Assembly: GCA_032718475.1 (NCBI GenBank)
Contig: JAUCBJ010001841.1
Span: 1 to 64,000 of the forward strand
Direction of reading: 5' to 3'
DNA: 64,000 nucleotides
Origin: Nemertoderma westbladi
Lineage: Eukaryota > Xenacoelomorpha > Nemertodermatida > Nemertodermatidae
Numbering within the stretch: the first letter of the stretch is position 1; the number at the start of each line of letters is the position of its first letter. A program made the position numbers and the translations under genes. Shown piece after piece: positions 28,511 to 39,610 of this stretch. The notes beneath the pieces are model-generated. The model was not told where the DNA came from. It worked only from the letters and a program-made list of their open reading frames with translations, and did no database searches.

Positions 28511-28531
28511 CCCCCCCCCCCCCCCCCCCCC
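28511..28531. repeat. Poly-C tract at the satellite end
   Basis: An uninterrupted run of about 21 C forms the right boundary of the 15-bp satellite, with unrelated AT-rich sequence immediately after it. Confidence 0.9.
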
Positions 28532-31518
28532 ATTAGAGCTAGGACTAACTGTCAAACTTTGGAATCATGAAAACTTGACTCAAATCCCATCTCGGCGAAT
28601 TAATATCTCGTCTCAATGCTAAATTATAAATTTAGAGAAAGGAGCGGGTTACAGTGGCACGTTATTCTAACCAGAAGTAATCAGCTGTTATTTGCGTAGA
28701 TTTTCCCCTGTTAATTTTTATTGCGTCGAATGTTCCCACCCCTATCGGAAACTTTGATGAGTGTATTTTAGAGTAAATAACTTAAATATAACTAAAATTT
28801 TAGAGCAAATATTCACTCACACACCCCTCCCCCATATTTCAATAACTCATTTTCGTGCTCAGAGTATTTATGATGTACAAAGAAGAACAATCTACAGTGA
28901 CGAATTTAATATGTAGAACAAGAAATATAAAGAAGCAGCACAAATGCACCGAAAGAAACCTTTATACTAACTATACAACCAGCAACATGATAGTTATAAT
29001 ATATAATTAATGATTGAATGATATTGACTATTTAATGGTAAAAACAATGATTGCTTGAGATGTACATATACACTATACGTATTCATGTTCGTTGGGCTTT
29101 CGCTCACGACGAAGTAAGCAAGCTTAACATACAGGTAGTATTTCAACCGTTGCCTAGTCGTCCTCTTTTGATAGACAACTGTGTACCATGTTTGGTTTAA
29201 TTTCAACAAAGATTGATTATCCTTCACAACGCAACAGACAGACAACAACGGCTGAAACAGCCGCCGCTACACTTGTGCTAGACGAGCTTACTTCGCCATC
29301 CGCCCTACATACATGACACATCATCATGCAACAGACACCCCAGTCCTCAAATTTATACAGACAGTACGTCTGCCGGTAATATTAAAATAGCAGAAAAAAA
29401 ATAGCAGAAAGAAAGAGGCTTCATCACGCTATGTAATGTAACATAGATTACTATTACGCAAGGTATATCAATAGTGCATACATTCTAAGCAGCTGTGGGG
29501 GTGATGAATTGTTAGTGCAGTCGTGATCAGAAGTGCCAAAATAAAAAGATACAGGGAAAAACATACCTCTGCGCGATTTGTAAAAGCTTCCAAGTTTCTT
29601 ATCTTATCAAATAACCGCATTATTTATATATAGCCGGCAGTGAACTAAAGGTCAACTTATAACTAGTGTTTAAGATACTTGAGCAGTATAAATTTAACAA
29701 TAATTGTCAGACAAACCAGACCAGTTTTAGCTATGGAACCTACGGATATCAATTAATGTTATACAGCCGAATCGGATATCCGGCCGACCTTTGCCGCATA
29801 TTAAACCTTCCGTACACCACACGTATCGAATGGAGTTTATTCAATTTTTCTAATGAATTTTTTTATTTATGTATTATTTATATTAATTATTAATTAACTA
29901 CGAGTTAATGACGCAACAAGACCACAAGCACCGAATATGTGTTTGGTTGGTTTAAAAACTTAATTTAATTTATTTTAAAACATTAAAGGAACGTACCAGG
30001 TTACAGAGGCGGTGTTTTCTAACCAAAACATATAAAAAATATGCGGATATTGATCAACATTTCGGTCGGATCGGATATCTGGTGCAACTGTTATAATTGC
30101 AACCCTAAATCTATTGAATTGTTTTGTATTGCACCAAGTTTACATACCGATACGGGTCAATAGATATTCTTCTCGGCGAAATAATAAATGTAATTCTATT
30201 AGGGGACACGAACAGATTGCAGTGGAATGTTATTCTAACGTTAAAAAACAATAACGGGAGTTAATAGAACAGGTCGTAGATTAATTTCCCCCTCAGCAAC
30301 TATTATTTGCATCGATTATCCCACGGAATGGACAGGGTTCATGTATCCCCCACCCCCTATAATATTACAATATACATAAAATTAGTCGAACATGAACCAA
30401 CGCTAAACTACAACTGCACTAAACTGCGGGAACATTTAATTATATCATGAACAATACTCTAATATTGTGTCACCGTTAGTACTTATTGCACTAAGCTTTT
30501 ATGCATTGCACAATATCGACTCGACATGGCCTGTACCATACCATATATGGTAACTGGGAACACGTTCAATAAATGAAGAGCACTTAGTCTGACCGATTAT
30601 GTTAAAAAAAACCACCAAGATCCCCCCCCCCCCCCCCCCCACCCCATCCCCCCAAGACACTTAGCATAGGCCTATAAAATCCATTGTTACCGAAACATTG
30701 ATATATCGTTACCAGTGAAGGAGAGCTCAAACTCAAACAAAGCCAATGTGACAACAATTGACAAACAATAACAAGTAAAAACACCAACTTATAACAAATA
30801 AAGACGTAGCGGAATGATTAAAGATTCTCGCAGACACTTACTCTTACAGGCACGGCACATTCCAACATACATTAGCGAGAATATATTATTAGATGAAAAC
30901 CCCCAAACCTTAATAAATTATAAAAATTTACAAAATAAACTACAATGTAAATTAATTACGTACCGGTACCGGTATATATACATTAAATATTATAAAGTGA
31001 AAAGGAAGTTATTACTCCTTTTATATTTTCCACTGCAGCTATTTGTATGCTAACCGTCGTGCAAAGCAAATATATAAACTAGGGTGTAGTTTGGTGGATA
31101 TAAAGACAACCGCTACATATTATCTTCAGGAAAAGAGAAAGTCCCTCAATGAGAAACAAATTGAAATTCCGAAACAAATAAATAATAAAGACAGTTAACT
31201 TTCTGTAAACTACCGGTACATATATATATATATACGTGATTCCTTTGTTATATAAAACGCACCAATTAAATATCTACAATCACCCAATGTACCGGTATGG
31301 ATAAAGGTATTGATGGATTCAACAAATATCTGTTAAATCGTACCTGATAAACAACGATATGTGAAGATAGATAGATAGTGCAGACAATGGTGCAAAAACG
31401 ATGGATAAACTAAATCATGTGAAAGATACAATAAATTATTATATAATTAATTAAATGTAAAAAATAATGTCGATTATTGACTAAATCCCTTCGGCACAGA
31501 TTTCGTAAGAAATTCGGT
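28532..31518. other. AT-rich intergenic DNA, no gene seen
   Basis: I find no convincing gene. The longest open frames are short and AT-rich and have no recognisable motif. The stretch holds three copies of the dispersed GGTTACAG motif (28,641; 29,990; 30,208), a C tract at 30,622-30,640 and several TACCGGTA palindromes. Its right end would include the 3' UTR of the calcium-channel beta gene. Confidence 0.5.
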
Positions 31519-33318
31519 CTATAGATATATTGTCTGGTTACCTTGGTAACCGTAGTCGTCCCTGTGAGTCCGGCGTTGGTGCGGATAGTCGCGATTGTTG
31601 GTCCCGTAGGCCGGCGTGGGGTCGCTGTAATCCGAGTCGTAGAGTCTGTTAGCCGCCCCGCCGTCCCAATAGTCCCGCCGGGAGTCCGCGGGGGGCGGGT
31701 CCACGTAGCCCCTGGCGACCGCCACGTCTCTAGGCAACCCGCGGGACCACTGGTCCCCGTGCTGCCTCGCGTCCGGCTCCGATTCGTCCCAGTAGGAGTC
31801 CCCCGAGTCGCCCCCGGGATGGAGTGGTTGGCGACGCTCGTAGCGGTTCGGTTCCCCCTCCCCCCGTGTGGGGGAGTACGCAGGGGGCGGGTCCCGTTGT
31901 CCCACAGTGTCAATCTGCCCTACAGTGTCCCGCTGTCCCACAGTGTCCCTCGCCTTGTCCCGTTGTCCCATCTTATCCCCGGCTTCCCGCCCTCCCGTTT
32001 TACCCTCGCGTTCGGTCACAGTTTTTCTCGCTTTCCGCGACTCCACCGGCGGTGGATCCGGGGGGTGAGTGCACCGCCAGTATGTCTCCAGGTAGTCGGC
32101 GAGATGCTGACACGCGTCCTCCAGCTGGTTGTCGTCGAGAATAACGTCGAAGCTCTCAGCGACGCATTGATGGAGTTTATCCGCGGCGACTAGCTGCACG
32201 TTGAGGTTCCGACTCTGGGACTTCCCGCGGGATTTAATGAGCCGTTGGAGGACCTTGGGGGAGGCGACCTTGAGGTAGACCACGATGGGAGAGAGCGAGG
32301 TCTTACTCAGCTGGGAAGGGTGGTTGATTGTGTCGCAATCGAGGACCACTATGTTTAGGGACCTCGCCAACTCGAAGATCCTCTCGATTTCGGCCTGGAC
32401 CTCGGCGATGCTTGAGACCCGACTGTTGGAGCGCTCGAGGATGGCGCGACGGTTGGGGTTGTTGAGGACGGATCGCTTAGCCAACGCGATGTCCGCTGTC
32501 ACCCGGGTGATGATGATGCGACCTTCGAATTTGTGTTTGAGGAAGTCGAATATGGCCTTCTGCATCATATCGGTGACCTCGTATCCCTTGAGGGAGGGCC
32601 CGACTAGGACGAGAGGTCTCATCGAGGGGACCACATCGTACGGGGCCAATCCGTCTGATTTCTTGAAGAATGTCGTCTTCCTCTCGCGTTTAGCGGCGGA
32701 CGCCGCCACTGAGATCTTCTTGGCCCCGGCCGAGGAGTTAACGTCGGATTCCAACTCGGTCTCCTCCGCTCCGGACACCCGCTGCGGCGGAGTCCCTCCG
32801 CTCAGCTGATGCCGCGCCTTCCGACCTCCTCGCTCGCTACCCAAGGCCTCCAGATGCACCGGACTCGGGATGAATCCGAGCGACGCCCCCTCTATTAGGT
32901 TCCTCCCGATCCACCAGTCCGAGTCGTACTTCTCCTTTATGTGCAGGTAGTCCTTGACGTCGAAGGAGACCGCGGCTCCGGGTACCGGGACCTCGTCATC
33001 CGCGACCCCGTTGTACGCCACGTTGGTGCGGACCGCGAAGGCGACGGGACGCAAGGCCGATCGTTTGAGGCACTCGTGGGCGTGGATACCGGTACCACGG
33101 CCTTCCGGGTGCGGCTCCGCGGAAGGGGCCGCGTCACTCGCGAGTCTGAGTTCCCGGATCCGATCGGTTCGCTCCTCCACCTCCGTTGGACCCGGGTCGT
33201 AGCGCTCCGCTCGTTCGAACGTCGACGAACTGTTTATCGAACTGTCGCTTAAACTTCCGCTGGTCGTGGGTCCGCGTCGGTAATGGACGGGGCGGCTTTT
33301 ATCGTAAACGTAAGTCAT
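31519..33318 (-). CDS. CACNB: Voltage-gated calcium channel beta subunit, intronless
   Basis: An uninterrupted 599-codon ORF begins at ATG 33,318. Its product would be the cytoplasmic auxiliary beta subunit that binds the alpha-1 interaction domain and promotes surface expression and gating of high-voltage-activated Ca2+ channels. The SH3 domain spans about residues 90-157 ([35 protein letters not shown]), a variable HOOK 158-225, and the guanylate-kinase-like domain about 226-412 ([61 protein letters not shown]). The GK P-loop is the degenerate GPSLKGYEV typical of this non-catalytic family. The 185-residue tail is low complexity, with VGQRD/VGQID repeats and PPPAYSP. The gene is much more GC-rich than its flanks. 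Vertebrate members have many exons; this copy has none, so it may be a retrocopy or an intron-loss locus. There are no stops or frameshifts. Confidence 0.93.
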   Translation of the reverse strand: MTYVYDKSRPVHYRRGPTTSGSLSDSSINSSSTFERAERYDPGPTEVEERTDRIRELRLASDAAPSAEPHPEGRGTGIHAHECLKRSALRPVAFAVRTNVAYNGVADDEVPVPGAAVSFDVKDYLHIKEKYDSDWWIGRNLIEGASLGFIPSPVHLEALGSERGGRKARHQLSGGTPPQRVSGAEETELESDVNSSAGAKKISVAASAAKRERKTTFFKKSDGLAPYDVVPSMRPLVLVGPSLKGYEVTDMMQKAIFDFLKHKFEGRIIITRVTADIALAKRSVLNNPNRRAILERSNSRVSSIAEVQAEIERIFELARSLNIVVLDCDTINHPSQLSKTSLSPIVVYLKVASPKVLQRLIKSRGKSQSRNLNVQLVAADKLHQCVAESFDVILDDNQLEDACQHLADYLETYWRCTHPPDPPPVESRKARKTVTEREGKTGGREAGDKMGQRDKARDTVGQRDTVGQIDTVGQRDPPPAYSPTRGEGEPNRYERRQPLHPGGDSGDSYWDESEPDARQHGDQWSRGLPRDVAVARGYVDPPPADSRRDYWDGGAANRLYDSDYSDPTPAYGTNNRDYPHQRRTHRDDYGYQGNQTIYL

Positions 33319-33678
33319 TTCGGAAGTCGTTCGGCTATTTAGGCTTAATCAACAATCAAATGTCTTTAATTAAATTGAAATATACTGATATCTGGATAGC
33401 CCGTTACCGGCCTGCCGGCAGACCGGTATTAATTGTACCTGTGTACCATTAATACTGTTGAAGTTACAATTAATACTGTGCATACCGGTACTGAAAAAGT
33501 AAACTTTACAATTTAAACAATCAACATTATTATTTAAAATTCAACTTTTTGTTAAAATTCAACTTTTTATTAAAATTCAACTTTTTGACTAGGACTGGAA
33601 ATACTTCTGTACTACTCAATATAGGCCTACTTGTACACAAATCTGCAAATGTCTGAATGTTAGAGTGCATTAATGATT
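33319..33678. other. 5' flank of CACNB with A+T repeats
   Basis: This is presumed upstream sequence of the beta-subunit ORF. It contains CCGGTA palindromes around 33,410-33,490 and three tandem copies of a roughly 20-bp unit containing AAAATTCAACTTTTT at 33,535-33,588. No core promoter is recognisable. Confidence 0.4.
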
Positions 33679-33687
33679 GGTATAAAC

Positions 33688-34304
33688 GGGTGACAGACCG
33701 AACGTAATCAGAATCGAATGTAACATAATTTTTACGAATCGAACGTAACCTCAATTATGTTACATTGGATCCCATACAGCCATAAGCCATAACTATGTTA
33801 CATTCGATCTACAAATTACTAAGCTCGAATGTAACATACATTTATTTTAGTTGTGTTTTGATTTCAGGAGTTAACCGATGAAATGCTTCGTTTATTTACA
33901 GGAAGAAACAGTTTGGTGTTGGTGAGTACAAAACAAAGACCCAAGACCCAATTATGTAACCTGCATATTCTTGTAACATGTGTTAACTTTCGTTTATTGT
34001 TTTGGTTCCCCCAACACGCCTCTGTAACCTGCTCCTTCTGTCCTTTCAGCCTTTAAATAAAAGTAACCTGCATATTCTTGTAACATGTGTTAACTTTCGT
34101 TTATTGTTTTGGTTCCCCCTGCACGCCACTGTAACCTGCTCCTTTAAATCTGTAAATGGCAATGTTACATTCGAGCTTGGTAATTTGTAGATCGAATGTA
34201 ACATAGTTATAGGATCCAATGTAACATAATTGCTGTTACGTTCGATACGTAATAACTATGTTACATTCGATCCTGACTGCCTGATTACGTTCGGTCATGT
34301 ATCC
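33688..34304. mobile_element. Foldback MITE with 9-bp target duplication (Mutator-like)
   Basis: This 617-bp element has inverted arms of about 150 bp (33,688-33,841 and 34,159-34,304) rich in CGAATGTAACAT and GATTACGTTCGGTC blocks. It is flanked on both sides by GGTATAAAC (33,679-33,687 and 34,305-34,313). A 9-bp duplication with long arms fits Mutator-like or foldback elements. The centre holds two copies of a segment of about 85 bp (from 33,957 and 34,066). No transposase is present. Confidence 0.75.
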
Positions 34305-34386
34305 GGTATAAACATGTTAATACCGTAGGCCTACTCGTAAATGTATCGATATACCGGGTAGGCCTAGTTTACATTATGTATTATAA

Positions 34387-35225
34387 AGAATAAATAAAAT
34401 AATACGGTCAGACTTTAAGGTTTGTTGTTCTATTATAATTACTGTATTATTATAGATACAGTTAGAGTATTTGAGTAACGTATTAAAAATGCCTCGAGAA
34501 TAGTGAAAAAAGTTCTACGTTTTTTCCCATGCAGCCATGTAATAAATAATTATTTGTTGGAATTTCTTAAATTTGTCCTGGCGATTTGGTAGTGCGATAT
34601 TAATTCCACACCAATAAATGAAATAGGTAATGTAAGAAATTAAAAAAAATTATAATATTTAATGCAATATTATTATTAATGTCATGGAAATTAATTTGAA
34701 ATGTAATTCGACCATAATTTTGCTCTTAACAAAAAAAGTGACTGACAATAACAAATATAAGTATATCAAACCACTAAGAACATTACATTTGTAATTAAGA
34801 ACTGTGATCGGTTAACATAAACATCAGTGTTGCCTTACTTCCGTTTCCGTACTTAGTTAGCCTACTGCATTACAAAAACTACGTGAACGCATTGTACTTG
34901 TACATGTACGTAAATAGTTATTGTTACATTACAATGTCAACTTAACAGCGTTCTGGTGAATTACTCGTAACACTGCAAAGTAATCAATGACATGGAAACA
35001 ACTTCAATGACCGTATTCTGATCTGACCTCTATGTGAGAATTCTCATTATATGTCATTCATACAGTCATAGTCCTCTATGAATCTCAATGACCGTATTTT
35101 ACTATAATCTAATACGTTACTCAAATACTCTCTTACTGTATCTATAATAACATGTAATATAATACAGTAATTATAAAAGAACAACAAACCTTACTGCCTT
35201 ACCGTATTATTTTATTTCTTCTTAT
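34387..35225. mobile_element. Inverted-repeat element, about 840 bp
   Basis: Arms of about 100 bp, 34,387-34,488 and 35,112-35,225, are reverse complements of each other. Shared blocks include AAATAAAATAATACGGT at the outer end and AGAGTATTTGAGTAACGTATTA at the inner end. The interior has no coding potential and no clear target duplication was found. It is probably a MITE. Confidence 0.6.
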
Positions 35226-35293
35226 ACAGTAATAATGTCCAATGCCATAACTACGCTTTCCTGTAAATATAGAAATCAATGATTAATATTGAT

Positions 35294-35422
35294 TTGCGGC
35301 GAGGTGTCCGATAATTTACGGCGAAATGGCATTCACAGTGAGACACCTCGCCACAAGACACCTCGCCGCACATTATCTGCGGCGAGATGACTTGCGGCGA
35401 AGTGGCAGTGCGGCGAGGTGAC
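35294..35422. repeat. Cluster of GCGGCGAGGTG motifs in both orientations
   Basis: Seven copies of GCGGCGAGGTG, or near variants (GCGGCGAAGTGG, GCGGCGAGATGA, ACGGCGAAATGG), lie within 130 bp. Two are inverted (CACCTCGCC). The cluster is GC-rich in an AT-rich neighbourhood and could fold extensively. Confidence 0.7.
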
Positions 35423-35521
35423 CAGCACCCGGCTGCCCGGTTGTTATGTGATTTACTTGCTAATCTTGGCCAGTATTAAATACACTAAATCAACAAGCAC
35501 TGATCAATGTGTACAGATATA

Positions 35522-37416
35522 CAGTCAGTCGGTGAGAAGTCAAAAATTGGACTTGAGTCCAAAATTGGACTTCGACTCCAGTTCAAGTCCAAAATTGGAC
35601 TTCTGTGAGTCCAATATTGGACTTCAAATCAGCCAATTGTTACAGGGCCTTGGGTAATTGGATCGGGTGGGATTTTTTTTCTTTAATCGAAAATATATCA
35701 AAAAATAAGAGTTTTGAACAGGGGGACCTGAAATTCACCAGGGGGAACTTTTTTTATAAGGCTTTGAATTTTTACAAAAGTCCAATATTGGACTTTAAGT
35801 CCAATTTTGGACGTGACATTGAGAATCGAACTTAAAGGTACATGAAGCATCACATATCAGCATATGAGAGACAGCCCATATGAGAGACAGCCAGACAGCT
35901 ATTAAGTTATGGAAAGTTACCTTTGCAGCTCTGTATGTATCTTCAGTGTACTGTACTTAGAATATAATTGTACATTCTAGGTATTTTGTACTTTACTTTT
36001 AGCATATTGTTTAGTTTACATTCATGTTATGTCTATGGCTGTATGGTAACCTTACAGGCTTATATTACAGCCTTATGTACCCAGGACTTTAGAGTCTTTA
36101 GGACTAGATTAGATTATGCTCCAACAAATATTTAATTACAAATTATATTTGGTGGAAACTGGTAGCAATGCCAGGTTTGCCAACTGCAGCTGCTGCTAAG
36201 GATAACTGGATAACTACAGTACAAGCTACGATTTCGTCTAAGCCTATGCTGCTATGGGAGCCCTATCAGAAAGAAATACTACAAGTTGATGCTACCACCA
36301 CCTCTCACTGTCTCAGCCTCATCTAATTTTTTCATACAACAGGAATGGTATTTTAAAACGGCTGGATAATGAAAGGGGATTAACTGATTAATGTGTTGGG
36401 GTCTCCACATAATAAGTACAGAAGTAACACACGTCATAAACAAATTGAGGGAAAGGAACAGGTTACAGAGGCAGGCTTTTTTTTCTCCAATCGGCATGCT
36501 GCATTGCAGCTGCATTATATATATAGGCCCTATTAAGAATGCTGTGCCGGCTTGTTGACAAAAGTGCGCCTCCACAACTCCCTTACACTCTTACAGCCTT
36601 ATCACCCATGACATTTGCTAGATCATCCACATCTTCAAGGCCAGTGTCCTTTAAGACAGTAAGAAAGATGCGTCTCAAGAAAGTCATGGGCTGTCCACCA
36701 TGCTTATTCACTCCATGCTGCCATGAGGTGCACTGGCTGGTCCTCACGGCGATAGCAATGTCCTGCAAAGCGGAGGCGGCTTTGTTCTAGTGTCAAGCTT
36801 GGGAGAACCAATGAGAATGAGACACCTCCAACTCCAATGTTATATAGTGCTGTAGTGTCTAGTTGGAGATGTGTGCATTGTACTTGGCACAGTGAACCTA
36901 ATCAAAACAATTAGTCAATAAACATAAACATTAACTCAATAACATAATAGGTTACAGTTTACAGTAGTCTCATTTTTGCCATACGATAGTCTTATTTTTG
37001 CCATACGAAAATACCACAGGTATGGGTGAATGAACTATACAGCTATAACTCCACTACCACTACCGCGGTATACACCATTAAGGCAGTACTGCCTGACTGC
37101 AGTAAGGCTACCGCAAAGCCATACCACTACCGCAAAAAGTAACTACTGATGTCTGACTGTATGTGTGCGATCCCTGCTTATAATACTTATAATAATTAAT
37201 TTGATCATTAAAATAATGTTGCATTGTAATTATGTAATATATATGTACTGATACGGGATGCAGTTTTGATTTAAATACCGATATACAGTATGGCAGCATG
37301 GGTAGGTACACTTGGAGTTGTACTAAAGTCCAATATTGGACTTTGGAGTCCAAAATTGGACTTTAAGTCTAAAATTGGACTTGAAGTCCAATTTTTGACT
37401 TCTCACCGACTGACAG
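35522..37416. mobile_element. About 1.9-kb element with GTCCAATATTGGAC terminal blocks
   Basis: The ends are inverted: the left end starts CAGTCAGTCGGTGAGAAGTC and the right end, read in reverse, CTGTCAGTCGGTGAGAAGTC. TA flanks both ends, as expected for a TA target duplication. Each terminus carries several short palindromes such as AAGTCCAAAATTGGACTT (35,537-35,632 and 37,326-37,404), with one more block at 35,778-35,813. The interior, about 1.5 kb, includes a copy of the dispersed GGTTACAG motif at 36,446 and only short, broken frames. No transposase was recognised. Confidence 0.6.
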
Positions 37417-38164
37417 TAGGAGTCAATATTAGGGCTCGATCGGAGCTCCGGCCTCCTGCTCCGGCTCCGGCCATTTAGGCACCTTCGGCTCCTGCTCCGG
37501 CTCCGGTAAAAATATTGCCGGAGTTAATTTTTTAACACTAATACGTACATGTGTGCTACATTTTGTAGTCCGAAATGTTTCAGCATCAAGTTTGTTAAAG
37601 AAATTTTGGAATTAATACTCCAGGCGCCATCTATCCCTAGATTAAGGCATTAAATATATGCTAAAACATTCCTATGACCATAAATGTCTATTTATACACC
37701 ACTGAGAATAGAAAACCTCCAAAGGTACATGTCAACTACAAAATGTAGTCTTGAGTTCTCCATATAATCACATATGAAATTTTTGTTATTGAGTGAGGGG
37801 TTGTGTTCAATATGATGCAGAAACAGGTTATATACAGTCAGTAAAGTAATATTGATGTTTTAGGTAAGAGCTACACATTCATGCCACTCAATAGCTAATT
37901 CTGAGGCACCTGCCCATCTGAAAAATTATCTTATTGGCGATTTCCCCAACCATAAATTTAATCAAAGTCAATTTTGATTGGGTCTTTACATTATTACATT
38001 GTAAATTACAATAAGAATTATTACTTGACAAAACGAAATAATATATGTCAGTCAGTAAGTCTGCAAGATCATTGTGTAGGTTGTACGTTTTATTATTTTA
38101 TTTCTATATGTACGTACCCACCCGGTTTCCGTAAATGTCCAGAATTTGGCGTAGTTTAGAACAT
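37417..38164. other. Non-coding DNA with a GGCTCCGG-rich patch
   Basis: No gene is seen. Positions 37,433-37,508 hold repeated GCTCCTGCTCCGGCTCCGG units. The rest is AT-rich. Confidence 0.4.
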
Positions 38165-38826
38165 CATATAATATTTGGCGAAGATGTTCATGATGGCAGT
38201 GAAGGTTCATCTGATGAAGCAAGTGAAGGGGAAGAAAATATTAGGCTTATTGGGGAAAGTGAAAATGACTGATTCAAACATTGATAATATTTCAGGTTTA
38301 TTGAGCTGTTGAGTGATAGTGATTTTAAACTTGAGATCGAGAGCAGCTGTAGTGGTGGTAGTGATAGTGAGTCTGATTCAGGAGAATCTATATCCACATT
38401 ACCAGGCACAAATGAAAATATCATTTTAGCACTGGTGATGAGTATGTTGAATCAGAACCCAAACCAAGAAAGAAATCACGGATAGATATTGTCAGAGTTG
38501 TACCTAGAGTTTTACAAAACCCAATAACGGAACTTGATAGTTTTTTTATGTTTTTTACAATTGAAATTATTTACATCATATTGCGTGAGACCAATAGAAA
38601 ATGTCGAATCCTAGGTGAAAAACTTGGAAAAACAATCATTCACTTTTCATTTGTTGAGCTAAAAGCGAGCCTGACTGTAATGGCAGGAGTAGGCCTATAT
38701 AAAAGTGCACATCAAAACATTCAAGAGCTCTGGCATCCGATTCATGGACCACCATTCTTTAAAGCTACTCTTGGCTTTCAAAGATTCAAATTTCTAATTC
38801 GCTGTCTACGATTTGATTTAATTTAG
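38165..38826 (+). pseudogene. piggyBac-type transposase remnant (N-terminal part)
   Basis: A Ser/Asp/Glu-rich stretch at 38,190-38,440 with stops is followed by an open run from about 38,500. That run reads NPITELDSFFMFFTIEI, then TNRK, ELKASLTVMAG, ELWHPIHGPPFFKATLGFQR and LIRCLRFDL, and a stop at 38,824. This order matches the start of the piggyBac transposase domain (DDE_Tnp_1_7) after its acidic N-terminus. The catalytic Asp region and C-terminal Cys-rich domain are missing. It is a truncated, decayed copy. Confidence 0.7.
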
Positions 38827-39608
38827 TTTTAATTTAGTTTTACAGCTCAAATGAACCATATAGGCCTATTGAAATTACTTAGTAAATACAATTGACATAC
38901 ATGACTACAAATTGTAGCACACATGTACCATTTAGTAAAGACCACAAGTCTGTACCGATTAGTGTTAATAAAGTATTATATTTCGTGCATATTCTAATCT
39001 GAACAATTATTTACACTATAAGTACTGTCAGACTGTAGTACAGCTTCAATATACAGCAGTCCAGCATAATACTGCAGTATTTATTACTTAAAGTCAATGA
39101 CTGACTGACTGTTGAAGGTACTGCAGTACCAGTACTGGTACTGGCCAGCTGGCTGACTAGCAGACTATTACAAATAGGCCCTACTGTCTGACTGTAAAAA
39201 ATTGTAAATGCTATGATTGTACACTGTACCACTGCAGACATTTACAGAGCTGTAAATGTCAAAACAGCTCTGTCATCGTCATGCCAGCATACCTGCATAC
39301 TGTACCTGTGTACTGCAGACTGCAATACTGGCAGACTGGTACACGTACGGTAGGCTTAGGCTACATACAGTACACACCTCGACACCTCTACCACAATTAG
39401 ACAGTCTGTGAGTTAGGTACTGTAGGTAATTTTTAGCCGTCAGCGTCAGGCCGTCTGTCCGTGATAAATTAATTACTTAAATTTTAAATTGAAAATTCGT
39501 AAATCTATAAACAGATAAATTACTGAATTATGAAATTAATTAGACCTACAGTATGATTGATTATGGGCGATTGGCGAATGATAACCATACAGTTGTTACG
39601 AGGTAGAA
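38827..39608. other. Non-coding AT-rich DNA
   Basis: No gene is seen. The stretch is rich in short CAGTAC/GTACTG and CTGACTGACTG runs around 39,020-39,380. Confidence 0.35.
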
Positions 39609-39610
39609 TA

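Larger units (their letters stand above)
4746..28512. repeat. Giant 15-bp satellite, unit CCCCAGAACAATACT
   Basis: About 23.8 kb, or roughly 1,580 units, of CCCCAGAACAATACT alternating with CTCCAGAACAATACT. Minor variants carry CAGATC, GCCCAG, CCTTCCAG, CACAAC, CTCACC or ACCCC. Occasional 1-3 bp gains or losses (AATTACT, AATAATACT, ACTCCAGAAC) shift the register. The plus strand has about one G per unit. None of the six reading frames of the unit has a stop: the plus frames read PQNNT, PRTIL and PEQYS, and the minus frames read SIVLG, VLFWG and YCSGE. This explains nominal ORFs of more than 1,000 codons on both strands, which I do not call genes. The left edge fades in from 4,735-4,760; the right edge decays at 28,470-28,510 into a C homopolymer. 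Confidence 0.97.

Noticed and set aside
4746..28512. CRISPR-like array
   Set aside because: The units are contiguous 15-mers with no spacers, in a eukaryotic sequence.
29666..29893. 75-codon ORF in the intergenic region
   Set aside because: It is AT-rich with no motif, splice context or codon bias; chance is sufficient.
31543..33252. Plus-strand ORFs opposite the calcium-channel beta gene
   Set aside because: They are GC-rich antisense shadows; only the minus frame shows the SH3 and GK motifs.
36279..36790. Overlapping short ORFs inside the 1.9-kb element
   Set aside because: Both strands have short frames without a recognisable domain. They may be remnants of an internal coding part but are too short to assign.
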